Of a DNA stretch of 39,511 nt, positions 8,659-17,479 are shown in pieces; position 1 is the stretch's first letter; every line of letters begins with the position of its first letter. The notes beneath the pieces are model-generated. The model searched no databases and was not told the DNA's origin. It was given only the letters and a program-made list of their open reading frames with translations. Source of the stretch: Nocardia carnea. Lineage in GTDB: Bacteria > Actinomycetota > Actinomycetes > Mycobacteriales > Mycobacteriaceae. A program made the position numbers and the translations under genes. The stretch is taken from positions 1 through 39,511 of the forward strand of contig NZ_JARWNW010000193.1 of NCBI RefSeq assembly GCF_029868325.1. The letters run 5' to 3'.

Positions 8659-9090
8659 ATGGATCCGTATTCGATTTTCGCCGACATCATCGCCGGGCGG
8701 GCGCCGGCCAGCCGGGTATACGAGGACGACGATGTGCTCGCTTTCATGGATATCCGGCCGCTGACACCGGGGCATCTGCTGGTCGTTCCGAAGGTGCCGG
8801 CCCGGAATCTCGGTGAGCTGGACCCGGAAATCGGGGGCAAGTTGTTCAAGGTGGGGCAGCGGCTGGCGGCGGCGCTGCGGGCGAGCGAAGTGGCGTGTGA
8901 CGGCGTGAACTTCTTCCTCGCCGACGGTGTCACCGCAGGCCAGGAGGTTTTCCACGTCCATCTGCACGTTATCCCGCGGACTCCCGGAGATGGGTTCGGG
9001 CTGCGGGCGCGTCCGCGGACGCCGCCGCGCGCCGACCTGGACTACCTCGCCGGTTCCATCCGGGGCGCTCTGGAGCGGCGCCGGGCGTGA
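8659..9090 (+). CDS. HIT family protein (second of two)
   Basis: This 143-aa histidine triad hydrolase starts with MDPYSIFADIIAGRAPASRVYEDDDVLAFMDIRPLTPGHLLVVPK and has HVHLHVIPR (His99, His101, His103) near the C-terminus, with GQEVF before it. This is the common HinT-like arrangement. The frame is open 72 codons further upstream, but the ATG at 8659 matches the family N-terminus. It differs clearly from the HIT protein at 103, so the two are unlikely to be a recent duplication. Its nucleotide substrate is unknown. Confidence 0.93.
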   Translation: MDPYSIFADIIAGRAPASRVYEDDDVLAFMDIRPLTPGHLLVVPKVPARNLGELDPEIGGKLFKVGQRLAAALRASEVACDGVNFFLADGVTAGQEVFHVHLHVIPRTPGDGFGLRARPRTPPRADLDYLAGSIRGALERRRA

Positions 9091-9264
9091 TTCCCACTGC
9101 CGGAGCGGTTTCACGGGGACGGGCGTCCGGGGACACGTAAGGTCGTGTATCAATAACTATTGGAACGTTTGCTGTTCGAATGCTGAATGCCGACATGATC
9201 GCCGGGGCATGATGGTGAGAGTTGGCCTACGCCGAGTTCTGGGTGGGGATACGGAGGTGTGGAC

Positions 9265-10224
9265 GTGCGGTTGTTCCGATTAGCTGTACTCATGCTGGCG
9301 GTGATCGGATCGGTCGCCGGCCTTCCTGTTCTCCGGCCGGCTCCGGCGGCAGCGGCCGAGGTCGTCGGAATCGACGCACTGAGCCCCACCCGGTCGGCGA
9401 TGTTCATCTCCTCCCCCGCGATGAACCAGGTCGTGCAGGTGCAGGTGCTGCATCCGGCCGGTGGCGGTTCGCGGCCCAGCTACTACCTGCTCGACGGGCT
9501 GGACCCGGGGGTCGGGCAGAGCACCTGGACCAATGCCACCGATGCGGAGGCCTTCTTCCGGGGCAAGAACGTGAACGTGGTGCTACCGGTCGGCGGGAAG
9601 GCCAGCTACTACACGAATTGGCAGCGGGAAGATCCGGCACTGGGCCACTACCAGTGGGAAACCTTCCTCACGCAGGAACTGCCGCCGCTCGTCGACGGCC
9701 ATTTCTCCGGTAACGGGGTGAACGCGATCGGCGGCCTGTCCATGGGCGGGCATGCCGCCTATATCCTCGCGGCCCGGCATCCGGCGCTGTACACCACGGT
9801 CGCCGGGTACAGCGCCTGCCCGGACACGGGGATGGCCACCGGCGCGGTGCAGTTCTCGATCATCACCCGTGGCGGCAACCCCGACAATATGTGGGGCCCG
9901 GGCGGCAGTCCGGCATGGGCGGCCCACGATCCGGCGCTCATGCTCGACCGGTTGCGCGGTAAAACCCTGTACCTGTCCACCGGGACGGGGCTGCCCGGGC
10001 CACACGAACTCGAATTGAAACCGCAGCTACCGGAGAACATCGTGCTCGGCGGCCCGATCGAGTTCGCGGTCGATACCTGTGTGATCGCCTTCGAGCGGCG
10101 GGCGCGGGCGGCCGGTGTGCCGATCCGGGTCGATTACAGCCCGGTCGGCACCCATTCCTGGTCGTATTGGAACGACCACCTCAAGGCGTCCTGGCCGGTC
10201 GTCGGCCGCGCGATCGGGGCATAG
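9265..10224 (+). CDS. Secreted antigen-85-like esterase (alpha/beta hydrolase)
   Basis: This 319-aa exported protein belongs to the esterase D/antigen 85 family, whose members transfer mycolic acids or hydrolyse esters outside the membrane. A signal peptide (about 1-31, hydrophobic LFRLAVLMLAVIGSVAG, ending near PAAAA) is followed by the fold. Visible motifs are YYLLDGLDPG, NWQREDPALGHYQWETF, the nucleophile elbow GLSMGG (Ser159) and the histidine motif GTHSWSYW (His297). Whether it is a true mycolyltransferase cannot be decided. GGAGG at 9253-9257 is 7 nt before the GTG at 9265 but only 1 nt before an in-frame GTG at 9259, so 9265 is chosen. A 174-bp, locally AT-rich gap precedes it, with a CAATA/TATTG dyad at 9151-9162. 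Confidence 0.9.
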   Translation: MRLFRLAVLMLAVIGSVAGLPVLRPAPAAAAEVVGIDALSPTRSAMFISSPAMNQVVQVQVLHPAGGGSRPSYYLLDGLDPGVGQSTWTNATDAEAFFRGKNVNVVLPVGGKASYYTNWQREDPALGHYQWETFLTQELPPLVDGHFSGNGVNAIGGLSMGGHAAYILAARHPALYTTVAGYSACPDTGMATGAVQFSIITRGGNPDNMWGPGGSPAWAAHDPALMLDRLRGKTLYLSTGTGLPGPHELELKPQLPENIVLGGPIEFAVDTCVIAFERRARAAGVPIRVDYSPVGTHSWSYWNDHLKASWPVVGRAIGA

Positions 10225-10235
10225 GGCCGGGCCGC

Positions 10236-10241
10236 TACGGT
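10236..10241 (+). promoter_or_regulatory. -10 box of the S9 peptidase gene (leaderless)
   Basis: TACGGT lies at -12 to -7 from the ATG at 10248, with GGTGCC between. No Shine-Dalgarno sequence is seen. Confidence 0.55.
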
Positions 10242-10247
10242 GGTGCC

Positions 10248-12413
10248 ATGGCTGACACTGGTGGTCCGATGACCGAGGCGGTGACGGCGCCGACGGCGAA
10301 GACGGTGCCGCAGGAGCGAGTGCATCACGGCGATCGTTTCGTCGACGAATACGAGTGGCTGCGGGACAAGGACAACCCGGAGGTCATTGCCTACCTGGAG
10401 GCCGAGAACGCCTACACCGAGGCGCAGACCGCGCAGCTGGCCCCGCTACGGGAGAAGATCTTCGACGAGATCAAATCCCGCACCCAGGAAACCGATCTGT
10501 CGGTACCCACCCGGCTGGGCGAGTACTGGTACTACTCGCGCAGCTTCGAGGGGAAGCAGTACGGCGTGCAGTGCCGCTGCCCGATCGACGCTGCCGCGGC
10601 CGGTATCGACGCCTGGACCCCGCCGAAGCTCGAGGCCGATACCGAGATCCCCGGCGAACAGGTGCTGCTGGACAGCAACGAGCTGGCCGAGGGGCACGAT
10701 TTCTTCGCCCTCGGCGCGTTCTCGGTGAGCCATGACGGCAACCTGCTGGCCTTCTCGGTGGATACGGCGGGCGACGAGCGCTACACGCTGCGGTTCAAGG
10801 ATCTGCGCACCGGCGAACTGCTCGGCGACGAGATCGAGCGGGCCGCGCCGGGCGCCACCTGGTCACTCGACGGCAGCCATGTCTTCTATCAGACGGTCGA
10901 CGAATCGTGGCGGCCCGATACCGTTTGGCGCCATCGGCTCGGCAGCGGCACCGACACCGATGTCAAGGTCTTCCACGAACCGGACGAGCGGTACTGGGTG
11001 AGTATCGGCGGCACCCGGTCCGAGAAGTACCTGATGATCTGGGTGGGCTCCAAGATCACCACCGAGGGCTGGGTGCTGGAATCGGATAACCCGACCGGCG
11101 AGTTCCGGGTGCTGCTGCCCCGGCGGGAGGGCGTGGAGTACGCCGCCGAACACGCTGTGGTGGCGGGACAGGACCGGTTCCTGATCCTGCACAACGACGT
11201 CGTGGACGGGGTGAAGGCAGAGAACTTCGTCCTGGCCGAGGCCCCGGCCGACGATCCCGCACAACTGCGCACACTCATCGGGCACCGCGACGATGTGCGG
11301 CTCGAGGATATCGACGCGTTCGCCGGGCAGCTGGTGCTCAGCTACCGCCGCGAGGCGCTGCCGCGGGTGGCGGTATGGCCGCTGGGCCCGGACGGTTACG
11401 GCGAGCTGCACGAGATCGAATTCGATCTCGAGCTCTACAGTGCCGGGCTCGGCTCCTGCCCGGAATGGGATCAGCCCACCCTGCGGGTCGGGTTGACCTC
11501 GTTCATCACCCCGACTCAGGTTTTCGACTATGTGGTGGAGACCGGGGAACTGCTGCTGCGCAAGGAGCAGCCCGTGCTCGGCGGCTACGACGCCGGAGAC
11601 TATGTACAACACCGTGATTGGGCCGAGGCCGCGGACGGCACCCGGATTCCGATCTCGATCGTCGCCCGCCGCGATACCGACCTGAGTACCGGCCCGAAAC
11701 CGTTGCTGCTCTACGGGTACGGCTCCTACGAGGCCAGTATGGACCCCGGATTCTCGGTCTCGCGGCTATCGCTGCTCGACCGCGGAATGGTGTTCGCCAT
11801 CGCCCATGTGCGCGGCGGCGGTGAGATGGGCCGGCTCTGGTACGAGAACGGCAAAACCCTCACCAAGAAGAACACATTCACCGATTTCGTCGACTGTGCA
11901 CGGCATCTCGTGGACAACGCGACCACATCGGCGGACCGGATGATCGCCGACGGCGGCAGCGCGGGCGGCCTGCTGGTGGGTGCGGTGGCGAATATGGCGC
12001 CGGAACTCTTCGCAGGGGTACTGGCCAATGTGCCGTTCGTCGACCCGCTGACCTCCATCCTCGACCCCTCGCTCCCGCTGACCGTGATCGAATGGGACGA
12101 ATGGGGAAACCCGTTGGCGGACAAGGACGTCTACGAATACATGAAATCGTATTCGCCCTACGAGAACGTGGTGGCCCAGGACTATCCGGCTATTCTCGCG
12201 ATCACCAGCATCAACGACACCCGGGTACTGTACGTGGAACCGGCGAAATGGGTCGCGAAACTCCGCGCCACCAAAACCGGTGATGCGCCGCTGCTGCTCA
12301 AAACCGAGATGAGCGCGGGGCACGGCGGGGTCAGCGGACGGTACGAGAAATGGCGTGAGGTCGCGTTCGAATACGCCTGGGTACTCGACACCGTAGGTGC
12401 CGGGGACCGGTAG
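10248..12413 (+). CDS. ptrB: Prolyl oligopeptidase family peptidase (oligopeptidase B)
   Basis: This 721-aa S9A serine peptidase cleaves short peptides, typically after basic residues in the oligopeptidase B subgroup. An N-terminal HGDRFVDEYEWLRDKDNPEVIAYLEAENAYTE segment leads to a beta-propeller (about 70-430) and then the catalytic alpha/beta hydrolase domain, with MVFAIAHVRGGGEMGRLWYENGK, the nucleophile GGSAGG (Ser571), an Asp region around SINDTRVLY (near 656) and the catalytic His in SAGHGG (His692). It is intact, whereas M. tuberculosis has two adjacent fragments annotated ptrBa and ptrBb. The reading frame extends upstream into the esterase gene; the ATG at 10248 is chosen from its -10 box. 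No signal peptide is seen, so it is cytosolic. Confidence 0.95.
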   Translation: MADTGGPMTEAVTAPTAKTVPQERVHHGDRFVDEYEWLRDKDNPEVIAYLEAENAYTEAQTAQLAPLREKIFDEIKSRTQETDLSVPTRLGEYWYYSRSFEGKQYGVQCRCPIDAAAAGIDAWTPPKLEADTEIPGEQVLLDSNELAEGHDFFALGAFSVSHDGNLLAFSVDTAGDERYTLRFKDLRTGELLGDEIERAAPGATWSLDGSHVFYQTVDESWRPDTVWRHRLGSGTDTDVKVFHEPDERYWVSIGGTRSEKYLMIWVGSKITTEGWVLESDNPTGEFRVLLPRREGVEYAAEHAVVAGQDRFLILHNDVVDGVKAENFVLAEAPADDPAQLRTLIGHRDDVRLEDIDAFAGQLVLSYRREALPRVAVWPLGPDGYGELHEIEFDLELYSAGLGSCPEWDQPTLRVGLTSFITPTQVFDYVVETGELLLRKEQPVLGGYDAGDYVQHRDWAEAADGTRIPISIVARRDTDLSTGPKPLLLYGYGSYEASMDPGFSVSRLSLLDRGMVFAIAHVRGGGEMGRLWYENGKTLTKKNTFTDFVDCARHLVDNATTSADRMIADGGSAGGLLVGAVANMAPELFAGVLANVPFVDPLTSILDPSLPLTVIEWDEWGNPLADKDVYEYMKSYSPYENVVAQDYPAILAITSINDTRVLYVEPAKWVAKLRATKTGDAPLLLKTEMSAGHGGVSGRYEKWREVAFEYAWVLDTVGAGDR

Positions 12414-12649
12414 CCGGCGGCGCCCGTTGCACCGGCTCGCCATCCCGGCACACCGTTCTCCTCCTCGCAGAGATGTGGGGTCGCGACGCCGGCGCTCCTC
12501 TCGGTACGCGCGTCGGAGCGACGGCTACCGGACCGTGTCCGGATGTTCGCCCGGCGGTCATGCCTGCTGCACGGGTTGGTCACCGGACCTGCATGTATAG
12601 GTCATCGGTATTGCATACGGCCGTCACCTGAAGCTGCCACCGTTGGTAC

Positions 12650-13351
12650 ATGAACGCTGAGCTACTCGTATCGGTGTCCGGGATCCGGGAGTCCACCCGA
12701 GACGCGGCGATCGGGTTCGCCGAGGAGATGGATCAGCGCGGTGTGCGGTTGTCGCTGCTGGTGGCGCCCCGGCTGAAGGGTAAATACCGGCTGGCCGACG
12801 ACTCCACCACACAGATCTGGCTGCGCAGCCGCCGGGAGCGCGGGGACGCCGTCGTACTGCACGGTTACGACCAGGCCGCCACCAAACGGCGTCGCGCCGA
12901 ATTCGCGACCCTGCCCCGGCACGAGGCGTTGCTGCGGCTCACCGCAGCCGACCGGGCGATGGAACAGGTGGGGTTGCGTACCCGGCTGTTCGCGGCTCCG
13001 CGCTGGGATGTCTCGGCGGGCGCCGTCGCGGCGCTGCCCGAACTGGGGTTCCGGGTATCGCTGGGGTTGACCGGTATTCACGATCTGCAACGCAATACCG
13101 TGCAGAAGGCGCGGGTCTACGGCATCGGCGAAGGTTTCCGGGCCGAACCGTGGTGGTGCCGGGCCCTGGTGCTCGGCGCGGCCCGGACCGCTCGGCGTGG
13201 CGGGGTGTTGCGGCTGGCGGTCTCGGCTGCGCAGTTGGGGCGGCCCGGTCCGCGGCAGGCGATGCTGGATGCGGTCGATCTCGCGCTTTATCACGGGGCG
13301 CGCAGTGAGGTGTACCGCTGGGAAGTCGTCGCCGCGGTGCGCGCGGCCTGA
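12650..13351 (+). CDS. DUF2334 / polysaccharide-deacetylase-like protein
   Basis: This 233-aa protein resembles the DUF2334 family, related to carbohydrate esterase 4 deacetylases. It begins LLVSVSGIRESTRDAAIGFAEEMDQRGVRLSLLVAPR, has a possible metal-site DAVVLHGYDQ (His near 72), the RLFAAPRWDVSAGAVAAL segment and a C-terminal DLALYHGARSEVYRWEVV. The family normally has a metal-binding Asp-Asp/His set; the N-terminal SVSGI replaces the usual Asp-Asp, so activity is uncertain. No signal peptide is seen. The ATG is preceded by CACCGT at -12 to -7. In M. tuberculosis a similar gene is adjacent to purS; here the MBL gene lies between. Confidence 0.72.
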   Translation: MNAELLVSVSGIRESTRDAAIGFAEEMDQRGVRLSLLVAPRLKGKYRLADDSTTQIWLRSRRERGDAVVLHGYDQAATKRRRAEFATLPRHEALLRLTAADRAMEQVGLRTRLFAAPRWDVSAGAVAALPELGFRVSLGLTGIHDLQRNTVQKARVYGIGEGFRAEPWWCRALVLGAARTARRGGVLRLAVSAAQLGRPGPRQAMLDAVDLALYHGARSEVYRWEVVAAVRAA

Positions 13352-13355
13352 GACT

Positions 13356-13388
13356 CCGCCCCCCCCCGGTAGGCGGTAACGGGGGCGG
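13356..13388 (+). terminator. Hairpin after the DUF2334 gene
   Basis: CCGCCCCC pairs with GGGGGCGG 5 bp after the stop codon. The C run is nine bases long, so its exact length may be unreliable. Confidence 0.45.
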
Positions 13389-13421
13389 CGGGGTGCCGGT
13401 GGGGGGTTGGTTAGGGCGTGG

Positions 13422-13628
13422 GCGGTTCCAGAGCGGCCAGCCCGGGTCGATTCCGGCGGGGGTGGCCGCGCGTGGGGGTCCCCCGGGGGCAGGGGGCCCC
13501 GGGGGGGCGCGGGCCCTCCCCCCCCCCCCCCCCTTCCCCGCCCACCCGGGGGGGGCCGGGTTCCGGTTGGGGAGTGGTTCTCGGCTTGCGCGGTACCTGA
13601 GCGGCCTGCCGGTGTCTTTCCGGGCGGT
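13422..13628. repeat. Divergent intergenic repeat pair
   Basis: The two units (13422-13460 and 13590-13628) share GCGGT-CC-GAGCGGCC-GCC and TTCCGG. Differences in the first 22 positions are all complement swaps (T/A, A/T, A/T, C/G), the same error-like pattern seen at the window end. Confidence 0.45.
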
Positions 13629-13798
13629 GTTGCCGTCGCGTACGTCGCCCGGGGAATCGAGATAGCGGAGGGTCGGTGTTCCTTGGCGGGGGCTTGTGAG
13701 GTCGGGGTTGACCATTCGTGAACGGGCGGGCTGTGATTTTGGAGGCGCTCCGCGCCTCGAGGGTGGGGCCCTTTCGGGCCCGGTTCTTCACTCCCGCC

Positions 13799-13930
13799 GG
13801 GGGGGGGGGGGGGGCCCCCCCCCCGGGGGGGGCCCCCCCCCGGGGGGGCCCCCCCCGGGGGGGGGGTTGGTTGGGGGGGGGGGGGTGTTTGGGGGGGGGG
13901 GGGGGTGGGTGGGGGGGGTGGGGGGGGGCC
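13799..13930. repeat. Alternating poly-G/poly-C low-complexity block
   Basis: Runs read in order as G16, C10, G8, C9, G7, C8, G10, then G runs broken by single or paired T. This is self-complementary and extreme even for this genome. It is more likely a basecalling or assembly artefact than biology. Confidence 0.8.
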
Positions 13931-14092
13931 GTGGGGGCCCGGGTTCTTCACTCCCGGCGGGCGCTCCAGACCGGGGCGGGCCCCACCCCTGGGGTGGTGG
14001 ACCGTCCGGAGAGGTGGGGAGGGGGTGGTCGGTGTCGGGGATCGGGATGGTTCGGGCTGCGCCGAGAGCGGGCGGGGTGCGATGTTGCCGGG

Positions 14093-14737
14093 TCAGAAGG
14101 AGGTGGTGTTTTCGGGGCGTAGGGTTTTGAACTCTGTTTCGGCCTTGCGCATTTCGTCCAGGCGGCTGAAGTACACGCCCCAGGCGGGTTCGGCGATGAT
14201 TCCGTAGTGGATCGGGAACGCGACCCGCGGCGCTACCGAACGCAGGTAGTCGACAGCTTCGCTGATCTTCATCCACGGTGCCGCGGCGGGGACCGCCAGC
14301 ACATCCACGGGGGTGGAGGGGACCCAGAGCGAATCGCCCGGGTGGACGAACCGGGTGGGGTTGTCGGTGCTGCCGAGCTGGAACACGGTGTTGTCGACGA
14401 CCGGGAGCTCGGGATGGATCACCGCGTGCCGGCCGCCGCCGCCGGTGATCCGCAACTCGCCGAGCTCGATCACATTGCCCGCGTGCACCGCCTCCCACGG
14501 ACCCTCCTGCAACTCGGCGGTCTGCGGGTCCGACAGCAGGCGGGCGCCGGGGTTGGCGGAGATCAGCGCCTCGATCCGGTTCGGATCGATATGGTCGGCG
14601 TGCTGATGGGTGACGGCGATGGCGTCCAATCCGGTGAGGCCCTCGAAACCGTGCGAGAACGCGCCGGGATCGAAGAGAACCTTCTTACCGTGCAGTTCGA
14701 CGAGTACGCAGGAGTGACCGAAGTGGGCTACATGCAT
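14093..14737 (-). CDS. MBL-fold metallo-hydrolase (UlaG/beta-lactamase-like)
   Basis: This 214-aa metallo-beta-lactamase-fold hydrolase starts MHVAHFGHSCVLVELHGKKVLFDPGAF. It has the metal motif THQHADHID (His44, His46, Asp48, His49), a third ligand in FVHPGDSL and a final one in FPIHYGII. This resembles the UlaG-like group (L_lactamase_3), whose substrates vary and cannot be guessed. The ATG follows TAGCCT at -12 to -7 and no Shine-Dalgarno sequence, so it is probably leaderless. It is divergent from purS across 148 bp. A homologous pair (MBL gene facing purS) occurs in M. tuberculosis. Confidence 0.9.
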   Translation of the reverse strand: MHVAHFGHSCVLVELHGKKVLFDPGAFSHGFEGLTGLDAIAVTHQHADHIDPNRIEALISANPGARLLSDPQTAELQEGPWEAVHAGNVIELGELRITGGGGRHAVIHPELPVVDNTVFQLGSTDNPTRFVHPGDSLWVPSTPVDVLAVPAAAPWMKISEAVDYLRSVAPRVAFPIHYGIIAEPAWGVYFSRLDEMRKAETEFKTLRPENTTSF

Positions 14738-14743
14738 ACCCTC

Positions 14744-14749
14744 AGGCTA
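14744..14749 (-). promoter_or_regulatory. -10 box of the MBL gene (leaderless)
   Basis: TAGCCT on the minus strand sits at -12 to -7 from the ATG, with GAGGGT between. Confidence 0.5.
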
Positions 14750-14803
14750 GTACCGCGCGGCTGGTTCACCTCACCCGCCGCGAGCGCCGGTAGTCGCGGC
14801 AAT

Positions 14804-14809
14804 TAGGCT
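14804..14809 (+). promoter_or_regulatory. Possible -10 box of purSQ
   Basis: TAGGCT lies about 76 nt before the purS GTG. purS has a normal Shine-Dalgarno sequence, so a leader of this size is reasonable. No -35 was recognised. Confidence 0.3.
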
Positions 14810-14885
14810 GCTCAGGTAACCCCATCAGCGTTCCGGCCCGTTGCAGCGCCGGGCGCAGCTCACCCCTTTTCGTGAGGAGCAACCC

Positions 14886-15122
14886 GTGGCACGTGTCGTG
14901 GTCGAGGTGATGCCGAAGGCCGAGATCCTGGATCCGCAGGGGCAGGCCATAGCCGGCGCGCTACCGCGCCTGGGATTCGAAGGCGTCACCGATGTCCGGC
15001 AGGGCAAACGGTTCGAACTCGAGGTCGGCGACGATATGAGCGACGACCAGATCGCGGCGATCGCGGAATCGCTGCTGGCCAACACCGTGATCGAGGACTG
15101 GAAGGTGGTGCGCGTCTCGTGA
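14886..15122 (+). CDS. purS: Phosphoribosylformylglycinamidine synthase subunit PurS
   Basis: This 78-aa protein is the small bridging subunit of the three-part FGAM synthase (PurS, PurQ, PurL). It matches the family from [20 protein letters not shown] through [18 protein letters not shown]. The frame is open 15 codons upstream, but the GTG at 14886 has GAGGAG just upstream and starts the conserved beta-strand. Its stop overlaps the purQ GTG by 4 bp, so the two are translationally coupled. purL lies 2.4 kb away behind an M18 peptidase gene. Confidence 0.96.
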   Translation: MARVVVEVMPKAEILDPQGQAIAGALPRLGFEGVTDVRQGKRFELEVGDDMSDDQIAAIAESLLANTVIEDWKVVRVS

Positions 15123-15796
15123 CCGCCCGTATCGGGGTCATCACCTTCCCGGGCACCCTCGACGATGTGGACGCCGCCCGCGCCGTCCGGCTGGCCGGTG
15201 CCGAGGCCGTGAACCTCTGGCATGGCGACGCCGACCTCAAAGGTGTGGACGCGGTCGTGGTCCCCGGTGGTTTCTCCTACGGCGACTATCTGCGCTGCGG
15301 TGCCATCGCCCGGTTCGCCCCCGTGATGGGCACCGTGATCGAGGCCGCCGGAAAAGGTATGCCGGTACTCGGTATCTGTAACGGTTTCCAGGTGCTGTGC
15401 GAGGCCGGGCTGCTGCCGGGTGCGCTCACCCGCAACGAGGGCCTGCATTTCATCTGCCGCGACCAGTGGCTGCGCGTCGAGGCCACCGATACCGCCTGGT
15501 CCTCCCGCTACGAACCCGGCGCCCAGATCCTGGTTCCGCTGAAATCGGGGGAGGGCCGCTACCAGGCCTCGCAGTCGGTACTCGACGAACTCGAGGGTGA
15601 AGGCCGGGTGGTGTTCCGCTACGAAGGCGACAACCCCAACGGCTCACAGCGTTCGATCGCGGGTATCGCCTCGGCGAACAAGCGGATCGTGGGGCTCATG
15701 CCGCACCCGGAACACGCCACCGAAGCGCTCACCGGTCCGAGCGACGACGGGCTGGGGTTGTTCCTGTCCGCCCTGGACGTGCTCGTCGGTTCCTGA
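15119..15796 (+). CDS. purQ: Phosphoribosylformylglycinamidine synthase subunit PurQ (glutaminase)
   Basis: This 225-aa class I glutamine amidotransferase supplies ammonia to PurL for conversion of FGAR to FGAM. The triad is visible: nucleophile Cys87 in LGICNGFQ, and His/Glu in MPHPEHA near the C-terminus. The N-terminus [28 protein letters not shown] and [17 protein letters not shown] are diagnostic of PurQ. It starts at GTG inside the purS stop. A GC-rich palindromic stretch (GGCGCC, GCA, GGCGCC around 15823-15837) follows and may end transcription. Confidence 0.97.
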   Translation: MTARIGVITFPGTLDDVDAARAVRLAGAEAVNLWHGDADLKGVDAVVVPGGFSYGDYLRCGAIARFAPVMGTVIEAAGKGMPVLGICNGFQVLCEAGLLPGALTRNEGLHFICRDQWLRVEATDTAWSSRYEPGAQILVPLKSGEGRYQASQSVLDELEGEGRVVFRYEGDNPNGSQRSIAGIASANKRIVGLMPHPEHATEALTGPSDDGLGLFLSALDVLVGS

Positions 15797-15854
15797 CAGG
15801 CGCGGCGCCGGGCCGGAACCCGCGGCGCCGCAGGCGCCCCGGAAAGACACAACA

Positions 15855-15860
15855 TAGGGT
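15855..15860 (+). promoter_or_regulatory. -10 box of the M18 aminopeptidase gene (leaderless)
   Basis: TAGGGT lies at -12 to -7 from the ATG at 15867, with CGTCTC between and no Shine-Dalgarno sequence. Confidence 0.55.
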
Positions 15861-15866
15861 CGTCTC

Positions 15867-17147
15867 ATGCCGAGTTCTGCTGTTGCGGCTTCGGCCGCGG
15901 GTTTGTGTGCCTTCATCGACGCCTCGCCGTCGCCGTTTCATGTCTGCCGGACGATTGCCGAGCAGTTGGACGCCGACGGGTTCGTTCGTCTCGACGAGAC
16001 GCAGCCCTGGCCCAGTGCGGGCGGGCGGTACTACATCGTGCGCGGTGGGTCGCTGGTTGCCTGGGCCGATCCCGCGCAGTCCGGTCCGTTCCGGGTGGTC
16101 GGGGCGCATACCGACAGCCCCAACCTGCGGGTCAAACAGCACCCCGATCTGTCGGTGGCCGGATGGCAGCTGGTGCGGCTGGAGCCGTACGGCGGGGCCT
16201 GGCTGAATTCGTGGCTGGATCGGGAGCTGGGTATTTCCGGGCGACTCAGTGTGCGTGAGGGCAACGGTCTGGCCGAGCGGCTGGTGCGGATCGACGAGCC
16301 GATCCTGCGCGTCCCGCAGCTGGCCATTCATCTTTCCGAGGACCGGCGCGGGGTCACGCTCGACCCGCAGCGCCATGTGAACGCGATCTGGGGTGTGGGT
16401 AGCGAACCCGCGTCCTTCCTGGATTATGTGGCCGAAGCCGCGGGGGTGGATCCGGTGGCGGTGCTCGGGTGGGAGCTGATGACCCACGACCTGGCGGCGA
16501 GCCGGGTGATCGGCGCCGGTCAGGACCTGATCAGCGCACCGCGACTGGACAACCAGGGCACCTGCTACGCCGGTCTGCAGGCGTTCCGCACGGCGGTGGA
16601 CAGTCCGGGCGGCGCGGTTCCGGTGCTCGCGGTATTCGATCACGAGGAAGTAGGCAGCCAATCCGATCGCGGCGCCCAGTCCGAGCTGCTGCCCACGGTC
16701 CTGGAACGGATCGTGCTCGCGCGTGGCGGTGGCCGTGCCGATTTCCTGGCTGCGATGGCGGGGTCGGTCTGCGCCTCCGGTGATATGGCCCATGCCACCC
16801 ACCCGAACTATCCGGAACGCCACGAACCCGCACACGGGATCGCGATCAACGGCGGACCGGTGCTCAAGGTCAACCAGAATCTGCGCTATGCGACCGATGC
16901 GGTCGGCGCGGGTGCGTTCGCGCTGGCCTGCGCGCAGGCGGGCGTCCCCATGCAGCGGTATGTGCATCGGGCCGATCTGCCGTGTGGATCCACCATCGGC
17001 CCCATGACCGCTGCCCGCACCGGTATGCCGACCGTGGATATCGGCGCACCGCAGCTGGCGATGCATTCCGCACGCGAGATGATGGGCGCCGCCGATATCA
17101 GCGCCTACGCTGCTGCGCTGGCCGCCTTCCTCGCGCCCCGGGACTGA
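15867..17147 (+). CDS. pepC: M18 family aminopeptidase
   Basis: This 426-aa cytosolic zinc aminopeptidase removes N-terminal, often acidic, residues. The M18 ligands and catalytic residues appear in order: [17 protein letters not shown] (metal His), [14 protein letters not shown] (bridging Asp), [20 protein letters not shown] (catalytic Glu pair), [19 protein letters not shown] and the final His/Met region [16 protein letters not shown]. The length is normal. It lies between purQ and purL, as its homologue does in M. tuberculosis, although the protein has no known role in purine synthesis. The symbol pepC follows mycobacterial usage. Confidence 0.95.
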   Translation: MPSSAVAASAAGLCAFIDASPSPFHVCRTIAEQLDADGFVRLDETQPWPSAGGRYYIVRGGSLVAWADPAQSGPFRVVGAHTDSPNLRVKQHPDLSVAGWQLVRLEPYGGAWLNSWLDRELGISGRLSVREGNGLAERLVRIDEPILRVPQLAIHLSEDRRGVTLDPQRHVNAIWGVGSEPASFLDYVAEAAGVDPVAVLGWELMTHDLAASRVIGAGQDLISAPRLDNQGTCYAGLQAFRTAVDSPGGAVPVLAVFDHEEVGSQSDRGAQSELLPTVLERIVLARGGGRADFLAAMAGSVCASGDMAHATHPNYPERHEPAHGIAINGGPVLKVNQNLRYATDAVGAGAFALACAQAGVPMQRYVHRADLPCGSTIGPMTAARTGMPTVDIGAPQLAMHSAREMMGAADISAYAAALAAFLAPRD

Positions 17148-17479
17148 CCCCGGCGGACCGCCGACCGCCCCTACGGGCTGGTTCGCGGCTGAGCCCGGCC
17201 GTTTCAGTGGTTTTCGAGAGCGGCCGGTCACGGCCCGGTGGCCGGGGTGTCGGCGGCGATGGGGTCGGGAACGTGCACGGCGCAGGTGAACGTAAGATTC
17301 GTGCTGGATCAAACCTGTCGGGGCCCCGCCGTCGAGGCCCTGTGTTCCGGCCCCACCCGTATGTCCGATATCCCGCGGCGTCGACGCGAAAAAGCAGCCG
17401 TGGAATGCGCGGACGCGAGATGCGGACCGGAGCCCGCGCGCGCCGGCGCGCCAACCTACGAAAGGATCCTGGTAATCCC
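17148..17479. other. Gene-free leader upstream of purL
   Basis: These 332 bp have no convincing ORF. The last 100 bp include an A-rich patch (CGAAAAAGCAGCC near 17387) and the AAGGAT Shine-Dalgarno-like sequence before purL. Promoter elements could not be placed and no riboswitch was recognised. Confidence 0.35.

Larger units (their letters stand above)
13352..14092. other. Gene-free convergent interval with structured repeats
   Basis: These 741 bp separate two convergent genes and have no credible ORF; the open frames are Gly/Pro runs from homopolymers. Notable contents are a divergent repeat pair at 13422-13460 and 13590-13628, a 16-base C run at 13518-13533, palindromes GAGGCGC/GCGCCTC near 13742-13758 and GGGCCC/GGGCCC near 13766-13781, the G/C block at 13799-13930, and a direct repeat (TTCTTCACTCCCG) on each side of that block. 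Confidence 0.75.

Noticed and set aside
13393..14130. Gly/Pro-rich open frames on both strands
   Set aside because: They come from poly-G/poly-C and have no start signals or conserved motifs.
15823..15837. GGCGCC-GCA-GGCGCC as a specific operator shared with 39342-39360
   Set aside because: The motif is short, GC-only and likely to recur by chance or in terminators in such DNA.
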